Assembly (NCBI GenBank): GCA_025765615.1
Contig: JAIVFJ010000273.1
Location: forward strand, 2,501-66,500
Direction of reading: 5' to 3'
From: Zopfochytrium polystomum
Lineage: Eukaryota; Chytridiomycota; Chytridiomycetes; Chytridiales; Chytridiaceae
DNA: 64,000 bases
This document shows, in pieces, positions 54,278-64,000 of the stretch. Position 1 is the first letter of the stretch, and each line of letters begins with the position of its first letter. The position numbers were made by a program, and so were the translations under genes. The notes under the pieces were generated by a model, which did not search any database, was not told the origin of the DNA, and saw only the letters and a list, made by a program, of their open reading frames with translations.

Positions 54278-54789
54278 CAGAGAGAGAGAGAGAGAAAGAG
54301 AGACAGACAGTCGGAACCCGCCCACGCTCACGGCAGTGGCGAATGGTTCCTCGTGTTGAGTTTGCCCCTTCTTTCAGTCATTTGCACTGCGCAGTACAGG
54401 TAACACGCGTATGATTGACAGCAGTGCAATTTCTCATTCTAATGGGCTGGGCCGCACAAAGCAGTAATACAATACACGTGGGCTTTGCAACAATGCCTTG
54501 CAGATGTGAGCAGTAGTCAGGACTCAGGTTGCTGCACCAACACAACACCAACGTCTTCTCAGTCTGCAATCCGTGCTGCAATCATGGCGGCCTTGCTACC
54601 TTCTACTTTGATGAATGATGAGGCCTTGACTACCCCCGTAATAGAATCGCTTTGGGAATCCGCCCGTTGGGGACACTTAAGACACTTGACGGATGTGAGC
54701 GAGTTGAGACCGAGAGACAGACGGACTTGACTTTGTTAGAAATCACTCACTTTCTTGCTCCACGATCAGCCTTCTCACGTCCGCCCGCA

Positions 54790-54843
<54 letters not shown>

Positions 54844-55430
54844 CACAGCACACTCTCTCTTTGGGCACTATTCACCTGAACAAACAACTACCGTGTTGGG
54901 GAGCAGCCATCGCACTGGGCTCCCGCCTCCCAGCCGGGTAGACGAACAGCGCTACTCCATTAAACCGGAGGCCACCTCCGCCCAACGTTTCCGCCTCCGA
55001 CTTTTCTACAAAACAACTATTACCTTCACAAGGATTTACAAGCACGTCCCTCACCCTCGTTAATCCCGTATCGTTGACCGACTCTTCTCCGACCCTGCCC
55101 ACATCCCCCACTCAACCCTCATCGTCTTCCTTTTCTCCTCTTCCCCCAGCATTGGTTTCCGCAGTACCCTCAGGAAGCAGACGAGCCCAAACAGCATATG
55201 AGTGCCTGGCCTTCGCCCACCCACCCCGCCCACTTTTATTGGTACCGCCGTTCTCCAGCCCCACGTTCGACCACAGCAAACCCCGCCCACTCACCACAAG
55301 AAAGCCCTTTGGTTAGGCTTGTCGTTTTATGCCGTACTTACATATCAGGTAGGCACCTCACTCAGGCATCCCACCACAGCGGCGAGTTTCAAACTTATTT
55401 TCTGACCTTTCATAGTATTATTGATGAACA
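53944..55430. other. Intergenic region with microsatellites
   Basis: Promoter side of glucosyltransferase copy 1 and 3' side of copy 2. It contains a (GA)n tract at about 54238-54298 and a (CA)n tract at about 54789-54847. A possible exon-like stretch around 55140-55355 (IGFRSTLRKQTSP, HHKKALWLGLSFYAVLTYQ before a GTAGGC donor) is not assignable to a family. Confidence 0.4.
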
Positions 55431-58400
55431 TCAGCAACAGCCCCCTCCCCCGCAACCGCAAACCCTCCCCCCACCCCCGCCATCACCGGAGGACCCGCCC
55501 GCCCCCGCTCCACTCCGCACCAACCTCGCCGCAGCCTCGCCCAACTCCTCGTCCCCCATCCGCCGGCCAGATCCAACTCAGGCGGGAAATACACATACAC
55601 CTTCGCAGTCCACGGCGCGGCCTCCGCCAGCGTCCACGCCCTCGCTCCACCGCCACCGACCTCAACGAGCCCAAATCGGCCGGGCGCAGGCCGCGGTGCG
55701 ACGCGCTCCCAGCGGCGGGTGGCCTTTGCGGTGGCGTTAGCCTCGACGTAGCGGCCGGCGCGGCGAGGCGGGCTGCGAGGCCGCTACGGCCGTTGCCGGC
55801 CGCTGGGACCACCGTGGTCACGGGTTGCGGCGGCGGGGCCATGGCGGAGGCGGCGAGGTGGGGCGGGAGCGGGGAGAAGGTGGTGCTGCTCGGGGCGTAG
55901 CCCGATGACGTCGCGGCAGATCTGGATGTTTCGAAGGACGCCGAGCGGGCGGGGACGAGTGGCGCCGCGGGCGGGAAATGTTGTAAAAACCGTCGACGAC
56001 GCGGGCCGCGCGGGGAGCGGGGGCGGCTGCTGCAGCGGGAGTGTGAGCAGCGGAGGCGGCCGTGGCACGTTGCGGCGACGGGCGCCGCCGGACAGTGCCT
56101 CGCCAATTGCGGTCAAGTGGCCGGCCTCGCGCTGCCAGACGATCAGCTGCGGGGAGACGACGGCCGCGGTGGCGGAGAGCGCGATGCGCGCGTAGGAGGC
56201 CGCGGTGTCCGCCGCGGCGGCCGCAGAATGGGGAATCAGCCTTGGTCGATTGCCCGCCGGCGGTTTCCCGACGCCGCAGAGCGCACCAGCTGCTGCGTCG
56301 GGGCGGCCACAACGCCGTTCTGCTGCGGGCCGGGGAGCACGAGGCCTTCCGTGTCCCCCGCTTAAACCGAAACGGCTCTTTCACCGACAGCGCACCGCCG
56401 CCACCGCGGGCGGCAAGTGCGGCAAGGGCGTCGTCCGAGACTTCTTTCCAAGGGCCGGAGGAACCATCGTGCGTTCTGTGCGTGGTCGACGTCGCAAGCG
56501 CATGGCGTCGATGCGGGAGGTGGGCGTGGAAGCTTCGCAACCGCGGCGGCTGCGCCGTTCTCAGCGGTGATGCGGGCGCCGGCGAGGGCGGCGGTGTTGG
56601 ACGACGACGGGGGCGAAGCAGAAGTGGATGGCGGAGGCGAGGCGGTCGGGCGGTGAGCTTTTGAAGGGGATTGGAGGGGGGCCGGCTTGGATGGACGCGA
56701 TCATGGCTCCCCCTTTTTGGCGCCCAAGGACACGCGACGTTAGGTCGAGAGTGAAGACATGCTCAGTCATAACCGGTATGGGACTCACAAAAGGGTTGGT
56801 CTCCAAAAAACGGAACCACGACCGTGGGTTTGCCGGCCTTCAGCCCTGCCGACGTCGTTCCTGCACCGCCGTGATGCACCAACGGCCGACACCTGCTGAA
56901 CAGCCAGTCGTGCGGGCAGTTGCCGATCATGTAAACGCCGTCGGGCACGTCCTGACCTGCACCTCCAAGGCCTCCCCACCCTTTCGACACGATGGCACGC
57001 ACGTTGGCAATTTAACAGCTTCAAAGATCGTTGCAGTTAAACGCGTCCGGATCGTCGACAACGATGGAGCCAAAGCCTAGATACAGAGTTTCGGGGGATA
57101 GTGTCATACGGTGGGTTGCTACGTCTGAAGTCGCTCCATACCAATATACACAGGGGGCGGGACCCGCCGCGAGAAAATCGGCCAGATCTTGCGGAGGCGT
57201 GTACGCACTCGCCAAGTCCAAAAAAATGAACCCAGTGACATCTGAAAACAAGGATCTGTTTGCGCGCAGAAAAAAAAAAAAAAAAAAAAAAGACATGCAG
57301 GCCTCCGCACTCACCAATATGAGTACCCCCAGTCCTGAGGCTTTGGTATCAACGCCTCGCTCCAGATATACGTGGCGGAACCTTTTTTTTTTGTTTTCGA
57401 TTACAATGGAAAACAATCACATCAGCGTTATCAATTACCGCTCGACGGAAGGCATAATTGTTTTTGGTTGTTCCCACTCACCTCCAGGCTCTTCACAATG
57501 GCCGGGCCGCCGATAGGCGACAGCTTTTGCAGGCCCAGCGTGTTTTTCCGAAAGGCGTTGATAATGTCGCCGAGGCCTTCCCACGTCAACACGTCCACGA
57601 CCTGGTACGACCAATAGTTCGTGCCACAGAGGAATCTGTTGTTGTTTTTTTTTTTTTTTTTTTTTTTTGGTTTGTTGCAGCGGATCAGATTCCTAACCCG
57701 ACGGAGGGAGCGGCGGCTCCCACACTTAAAGACGGGGTCTACGTACAATTCATAGTCGTCACGGGCTCGGGAACGCCGCCGTCGGGCTCCACGGCATGGT
57801 GAAGATGATGTGGCACGGCACCATGAGCCGCTCCGCACAATGGACGTGGGCGAACGACACCGGGTTCGCGATGATGGCGTCGGCCTCGAAGGGCGTGGCG
57901 TCGGGGGTCGTCGGTGGTCCTGGCTCGACGCAGGATTCCAGGCCGAGTCGATGGATGGGCGGTAATCATTTCGCGCTTTTTGCGGACGTCGCCGGCGCGG
58001 ATGGACGCGAGGCCTGGTAGGAGGCCCGGTCTGGGGGAAGGGGGGGCGCGGGCGTTTGTGTTGGGCGGTAAAAGAAAATCGAGTGTGGCAAAAACTTACT
58101 CTTCACCAATACGCCATCAATTCGTTCGGGTCCCCGGCCAGCGGATAAAACTCGATCCCGTTCTCCGTCACAAACTTGCGGAACGTCGCGTGCGTCGCCA
58201 AGCGCACGCGGTGGTCCGTACCTCAGCAACTCCATTGCGAGTGCGACGACGGCTGCACGTCGCCGCGGGATCCTACAATCTGAATGACAATATTGAGCGC
58301 AGGAACCGAGTCGACCGAGTGGCGGTAGCCCCCAGACCGATCTCCGTAGCTCGGTGCGGGCGAACTGGCTGAACGGTAGGCTGGTACTTCCATTTCAAAG

Positions 58401-59481
58401 CGTCCACCGGCGGGGTCGGGTTGTTGCCGTCCCGCGACCGTGACGTCGACGCGCCCGTCGTTGCTGACGGAGACGGAGTAGATGGAGTCGGGACGCCGCA
58501 GGGTGTGCGGGTTGCGGCACGTTTCCGACGGCAGGGCTGAGGGGCGCACTGGTAAGAGGCGTACGCCGACAAGTTCCGGACGGCCCTCGCGACGAGCGAG
58601 TTGTCTTCCGCCGGCAGCCTCGTCGAGGATTTGCTGCGCCGAAACTTTGGTGGTGTGAAGCGACGCGGACGGACCCGATTTTCGTTTGCAGAAGCGAATT
58701 CGGCCAGGGCTTCGACAAAGTAAGGTGTTGTTGTTCCAGAATGAATTGTACTGAGAGATTCGTTGAGAGGAGGGGATTTTCAAAGTCCGAAAGTTATTAT
58801 TTACCTTTAGAGAGCCTTTTCTCCACTGCGACGCAAAGCTTGGATCTCCTCCTTTCGCTTGTACGAGAAACCCACAAAATCGACCTCGTGCGCCGGATGA
58901 TCACGGAGCCACGACTGGACTCTTTCCTCCAGCGTAGCCGAGGGATCAATCGGAACGCTTGCCATCCTCGCGCTGAAACGGCTGATTTTTTTTTTCGGTA
59001 AAGGTCAAACCATTTCGTCATCCCGCACTACATTAATCGTTCAACGAAACCTTGATGAGTTCGGATCGTTCTGAAACGACGGCGCAATCATGTACTTGCG
59101 CGGTCTCGGTCTCCCACAGGACCAAAAAGTACGCAACGTGGCCCGGGTAGTGAGGGACGCCGTCGGGCACGGGGGACGGGGGGACACTGTGATCCGGAGG
59201 AGCGGAGGGAGGCGACCGGCGCAAAGCCGATGTAGGCGGATGCGGCTGCGTTGGCTGCGTTTGTGGGATGCGGCGGAGGCGGGGAGAGCGTCGGTGCGCG
59301 GGCTTGCGCCGGCGGTGGCGGCGGCAACGGCCGCGGTTTGGAGGAAGCTGGCGGCGTCCACGGCGGCACGGTGGCGGCGGGGGCGCGGCCGCGGTCGTCG
59401 TCGTCGTCGGCGTCGTCGCGTCTGGTGTCTTTACGCCGTGGCTTGCGGGTCGAGGAGTTTTTCGGGCTTGTCGAGCGCCAT
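55431..59481 (-). CDS. Sterol glucosyltransferase (GT28/UGT51-type), copy 2, frame-disrupted
   Basis: Paralogue of copy 1, same order of parts. A possible start [14 protein letters not shown] lies at 59481. Then: [89 protein letters not shown] (across indels near 58200); [84 protein letters not shown] (57050); [40 protein letters not shown]; and FFGDQPF-W-GAMIASI over an intron at about 56786-56711. It has the same C-terminal extension, ending with [11 protein letters not shown]. Nearly every exon shows single-base frame breaks, at positions that often differ from copy 1. Function as for copy 1 if the breaks are assembly errors. Confidence 0.75.
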
Positions 59482-60773
59482 GTGTGCCCCTTGTTGCTTC
59501 TTAAGCTTGGGAACCCGGCCTTGATGGTCGTCCGTCGTGCTTATCAGCGATCTAGGCGTGCGATCGAGCGAGTAAGCGGGGGAGCGAGTGAGTGAGTGAG
59601 TGAGTGAGTGAGTGGAGTGGAAAGGGTAAAGGGAGAAGCAACGACAAGGAGCGGCGGCGGCGCTTTGGCGGAGAATAAATAAATATTTCCCACCCATTTT
59701 ATTTCCCTTTTCTGTATTATTTGTCTTTCTTCTTTCGCCTGTTGTTCCGCCTGTCGGAGCAAAAGACACCCGGGTCACTTTATGCGAGAGAGGCAAGAAA
59801 AAAATAGAGGACCGAGAGAGACAGAGACATAGAAAGACAGAGAGAGAAAGAGAGAGTAGAGAGAGAGAGAGAGAGAGACTTCTCCACACAGGCACCCTCT
59901 GTACCAACAAACGAAATAAGCGGCGGGTTCCGCCCGCCTTCAGCTCGTCTTCTACGACCCCACACTGCTCGTTGTGCTGCCCACGCTTTTCTTAGGCCAC
60001 ATTCGCGACAGACGCATTTTTTTTTTATTCGAGTCAGGGCGTAGCCTTCCTCCTCCTCCTCCTCTTCCGAACTTGTTTTCGACAGGGGAGTTGATTACGC
60101 GAACTTTTTCTTGTTGCTGTAAATCCGCATCGCTTCTCTCACATACGTTTGTGGTGATGACGTCGAACCGACGTGTTGTTTTTCGTTCCTTTTTTTTCTC
60201 TGTTTTTTTACGTCCTCTCGGCTAAAAAAACCGAGGGGGGCTAGTGTAAATTAAAGTTTTAGAGTTTTTTGACCGCAAAAATCAATTTCTTCTGATCCGC
60301 CTGTCTGGGCGCTCTCGGACACTTTGGCAGAGGGCGGATCCATCGCACCATCAAGGATCCCCCACACACACGAACACACAGCACACAGCACACTCCCAAA
60401 CAAGGAAGCAAAAAGCAGCCAAGGGCATGTTAATCACTGCAGGCGCCCGTCGTACAATAAAGCATTACGCGCCGCCACATATAAAAAAAAAAAAAAGGAA
60501 AATCTACGCCTTGCCCACAGGAGGCGCTACCAACAGAGAAAGGAACAACCGGACAAAAAAAAAAGAATGGCAGCCATCAAATATAAAAAAAGGATAGCCG
60601 CCTCCCCCTTCCGAGTCATTAAACTCATCGCCCCCCCGCCCCCCACCCCTCCACAACCTATTCCCCACTACCTGGGTGCTTGGCCTCACACCGGGGCTTC
60701 GCGCTTGCAAAGCCCCCCCAGGTTCTGGTACTGGGTCCGGACGACTTTCTTTTTCACCGGCGATTGCGCGGGT
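59482..60773. other. Intergenic region with simple repeats
   Basis: Upstream of glucosyltransferase copy 2 and downstream of the sterol reductase. Holds (GAGT)n at about 59585-59613, (GA)n at about 59812-59880 and several A or T runs. No motif-bearing frame seen. Confidence 0.5.
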
Positions 60774-60859
60774 TCAGCACTTTTGCGCTGCGTCCATGAA
60801 CACGCCTTCGCAGCCGTACTTCTTGCGGACAGCCTGGGGGGATCAGCGGAGTGGGTGAG

Positions 60860-60899
<40 letters not shown>

Positions 60900-63672
60900 G
60901 TGTAGGTTAACGTTCGTTCGCGGTGCGTTTCCACAACCTGGTAGAGCGACATGTCAAACATCTCGAGGAACTCTGCCTCGTTCATCTCGGTGATCCGTAC
61001 ATGGCCTGGTACCCGCGGTTCTTGCGCAGCCACGTCTCGTATCGCTGCGAACCAGCAAAGAAATGGTGAAAGAATGACTTAGAACGATGGGATACTAAAA
61101 TTTTCTCACACTACTCGTTCCTCTTCGTCGCCCGTTGCACTTCAACACTTCCCCCCCCACCAACCAATCTGACCCCACCCCCCACGCACACACTCACCGA
61201 CCGGCGTCGTGCGCCGAGAACGCCTCGCCGCGCGGCACGGGGCCGGGCACGCCCCAGATGCCAATGTCGACGTACTGCTCGATCTCGGCGCCGTCTTTCG
61301 GGCGCGGATGGCGCCTTGCGGAGTGGTCTTGAGGACGGCGTGCGGGCAGAGCCAGACGGGGTAGACTTCAAAAGCCTGTGGACAACGGGGAAGATCCGTA
61401 ACAGACAGGGTTAAATCCCGGACTCGCCCTAGGAAATAAAAGCATATTTGCGCGACGCTCTTCGGCAGAAGACCTTGCACACACACCCCCGCACCTGATG
61501 CGCCAAGTCCAACCCCTCCTTCATCTTATCCAGCGGCACCAAATAATCCTGGCTGACGTGTTTATCAAAGTAAAAATCCTTCATCCCCTCCGTCTGGGTC
61601 AGCTTCAAAAAATTGACCGATGGGGGCATGAGCCAGCCGAGGGTGTACCGGAAAATGGGGTGGTTGCCCATGGGGACGATGTTGTCGCAGATCCAGTAGA
61701 TGGAGCGGGTGTGGCGGTGGAAGTAGTCGCGGAGCGGAACATACTCGACCGTCGGGTGCGGGTTTTTCGAGAGGAGCTCGGCGTGGCGGTGGAACCTTTT
61801 TGATGTTGTAGGGGGGCGAGTCCAAAATCAGGCTTTCGTCCAGAGGTGGAATTCCAACAGAACCCGTACCATGGCTTCCACCATTTTCCCATTTCGTTGA
61901 GGTACCCGTCGTTTCCGACTTCGTCCGCAAAGTCGCCCGTGCATCAGCACTCCGCGGTGATAGTCAAACTGCAGCCCCTCCAGGTCTGTCACAGAGAAGA
62001 TATAAGACGACAAATATTTATCAAAGCCCATTCCCTTCCAGAGAAAAAAGAATCTCCTCACTCACCACTCTGGCGGGTCAGGGGCCTCCGCGAGCTCCGA
62101 AAACCGCTTGACCATATCGTCGACCCTCGAAACCGGCTCGTAGACGAGCCTGCAGTACTTTTTGACTGGGATGATGCGCAGCTCGATCATGACGGCGAAG
62201 CCGGCGCCGCCGTAGCTCCAGGGTAGGGCGCGGAAGAGGTCCGCGTTTTCGGTGGCGGAGCAGTGGGACGACCTCGTTCGTTTGCCGACGATCACGTCCG
62301 CCGAGACGACAATGTCGTTGAAGAGGCCGTATTTTGTGGGAGGAGCCTTCGATGCCGTAAGCCAAGAGCATGCCGCCCATGGTGAGATCGTCGTACTTTT
62401 TTTTTTTTGAAGGGGGGTTTTGGGTGGTGGGGAATGTGCGGGGTTTGTAGTGGGAAAGACAGTTTTCGCGGCCGTCGCGTTGATGCGTCAGAAAAAGGGG
62501 TGCCGAAGGTTCGGGGGCGACCGGTGGGCGCGAACCTCGGGAATGACGGGGATGCACCATCCTTTGGGAATGAGGGAAACGCGTGAGTTGGCCGATGCTG
62601 ACGCCAGGCTCCACTTTGACGGTTCTCTTTTCCGTGTCCAGCTCGAGAATGTCCCAGAGCGGGAGGTGGATCGCGTTGTCTTTAGTCTTGTACAGTCCGT
62701 CCCGAAGCGTGACCTTATATTTTTCAGGGAACAAAAGAGAATAGGCCACCGGGTCAAAGAGCGCCAAGTAGAGTTTAAGCGAACAACAGCAAGATTCACG
62801 CGTACCATCAAAAACGCGGGCCTGGCAGAGCAGAGCAGGCCCTTTGATCCCTTATTTCGCCCACTCGTCGATCTGCTTCTGAATGTACTTGACGGTGCCG
62901 TCATGGGTTTCGGAATGGCTTGCCGAGTACGCGGACGACTGTGGGGAGGTGAGTACGGAGGAGTTCAATACACAAGAGAGAAGATATTGATATGTTATGT
63001 CCGAAAAGTAAGAAAAAAAGAAGAAAGGGAAAAGACGCGATGCGATTTTGCCGCCACGCCCCACGATTCGATTCCGGCGAAGAATGGGGACGGAAACTGG
63101 CGAATGCCCGCGTCGTCCCCATCTCGCCGCCCGATCCGCGAAGCTATGCTGGCTGCAGCATAGAAGGATGGCGATAGAGAATATGAATGCGTCGCTCAGC
63201 CCTTGCATCACTCTTGATTTGTTCCGCGTGTGCGTCCCACCCACCGCCAAGCCACGCGATCCAGAAGCCAAACCCGATCGACCGTTCCACGACGAACGCA
63301 CGGAGCGCCAAACGAGAGGCAGGCAGCGCTCTAAACTCACCCCAACCGCGCCACGCCCAGTAGGCGCCAACAGGTACGAGCGGGGAGGACGACGGGCACG
63401 ACAAAGACCCATCGGTAGTCGATGAGCAGGGACGTGATGAGCAGGGCGAGGGACGGCTTTGGCGGGGCGGCCTTTTTCGCGTTTGCGGGTGGGCGGCGGT
63501 GGCGGTGGTGGAGTAGTAGTTGCTGTGGATGGGGCGGGGCGTGTGGTGGTGGCGGTGTTGCGAGGGACGGCCCTTGTCGTCGTCGTGGTCGCCGTCGTCG
63601 CCGTCGTCGACGTTGCGCGTGTGTGTTGGTTGTGGATGCTGTTGCTGCCACCGCCGACGCCACCGGGGGCAT
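60774..63672 (-). CDS. Delta(24)-sterol reductase (DHCR24/DWF1-like), frame-disrupted
   Basis: FAD-linked oxidase family enzyme that reduces the C24-C25 double bond of sterol side chains, at the ER membrane. The N-terminus MPPVASAVAATAS is basic, with a membrane helix LALLITSLLIDYRWVFVVPV as in DHCR24. In order: KYIQKQIDEWAK, KYKVTLRDGLYKTKDNAIHL, LWDILELDTEKRTVKVEPGV, SIGQLTRF, DLTMGGMLLAYGIEGSSHK (FAD site), ALPWSYGGAGFAVMIELRII, PVKKYCRLVYEPVSRVDDMV, HTRSIYWICDNIVPMGNHPI, FRYTLGWLMPPSVNFLKLTQ, AFEVYPVWLCP, EFLEMFDMSLYQ and, after an intron 60937-60834 with a 36-T run, AVRKKYGCEGVFMDAAQKC to the stop at 60774. An in-frame stop at 62852-62854 and several frame jumps are present. Confidence 0.82.
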
Positions 63673-64000
63673 TTTTCTGATTTTGCTTGTTTTTTTTCTT
63701 CTTTTTTTTTTTCTTCTATTTTTCTTTGTTTCCCTTCTTTCTTTCTCTTTTTTATTTTCTTTTTTCTCGATGCTCACGTCAACTCGCGATCCATTTCTTA
63801 GGAAGACAAGCAGAGAGGAGGCGAGAGAAGGTGACAGAGAAGAGAGGGACAGAGATAGAGAGAGGAGAGAGAGGAGAGAGACAAGAGAGGACAGAAGAAC
63901 GAAGCCCACCCGCGGGAAGCCAGACTCTCCCCGGAAACAGATCAACAAGCCATTTCCACTGTGGAGCAAGGGACGGTTTCTCTCGCCCACAAAAATCAGC
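63673..64000. promoter_or_regulatory. Upstream region of the sterol reductase gene
   Basis: T- and CT-rich plus-strand sequence, purine-rich on the coding strand, with a (GA)n-like stretch around 63838-63895. It runs to the window edge. No separate gene recognised. Confidence 0.4.

Noticed and set aside
55074..55405. Possible short gene or exon upstream of glucosyltransferase copy 2's 3' end
   Set aside because: One stretch (KKALWLGLSFYAVLTYQ before a GT donor) looks exon-like, but no partner exon or family could be identified, so it is only noted in the intergenic entry.

Overview
This window is nuclear DNA from a filamentous or zoosporic fungus. It has short GT-AG introns (about 58-170 bases), Zn2Cys6 activators with the fungal transcription-factor domain, a Pho80/PCL-type cyclin, homopolymeric Gln/Ala/Gly tracts and eukaryotic tRNA genes. 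The cluster of short ankyrin-like repeats with the core VLQWWKDSGL, and a delta-24 sterol reductase homologue beside sterol glucosyltransferases, point to a chytrid (Chytridiomycota, perhaps Chytriomyces or Rhizoclosmatium-like). The phylum is an inference from recalled families, not a search.

Layout. 1-8.0 kb: two tandem paralogous Zn2Cys6 regulators with matching intron positions and phases. 8.5 kb: tRNA-Ala(UGC). 8.9-15.8 kb: a family of ankyrin-like genes, with one intact gene, one carrying a single frameshift, and several broken copies in both orientations, one split by an LTR-like insertion. 17.1-19.0 kb: an RtcB-type RNA ligase with an N-terminal ubiquitin-like extension. 19.4-22.0 kb: an acidic CCCH zinc-finger protein with a Gag-like region. 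22.9-26.0 kb: a type II membrane glycosyltransferase of family GT61 with an 11-base microexon. 26.8-30.5 kb: a very glutamine-rich PCL-type cyclin. 31.7-32.6 kb: a doubtful low-complexity ORF. 34-38 kb: a multi-spanning membrane protein with a long disordered N-terminus. 38.4-40 kb: a mitochondrial carrier. 40.5-42 kb: an unknown protein. 42.3-43.7 kb: an FAD monooxygenase. 45.1-48.6 kb: two copies of a sterol-desaturase/fatty-acid-hydroxylase gene on either side of a decayed Tc1/mariner element. 49.2-49.6 kb: tRNA-His and initiator tRNA-Met. 50.1-59.5 kb: two tandem sterol glucosyltransferase (GT28) genes. 60.8-63.7 kb: a DHCR24/DWF1-like delta-24 sterol reductase.

The right third therefore groups enzymes that could act on sterols: delta-24 reductase, a 4-methyl-oxidase-like hydroxylase, an FAD monooxygenase and two sterol glucosyltransferases. 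This may be a sterol-modification neighbourhood, but co-function is only inferred from proximity.

A caution on quality: genes left of about 31 kb mostly splice cleanly into open frames, whereas many genes right of 36 kb keep family motifs that jump between frames at small indels. Either the assembly has uncorrected indels there or these genes are decaying. Exon coordinates in that part are approximate.
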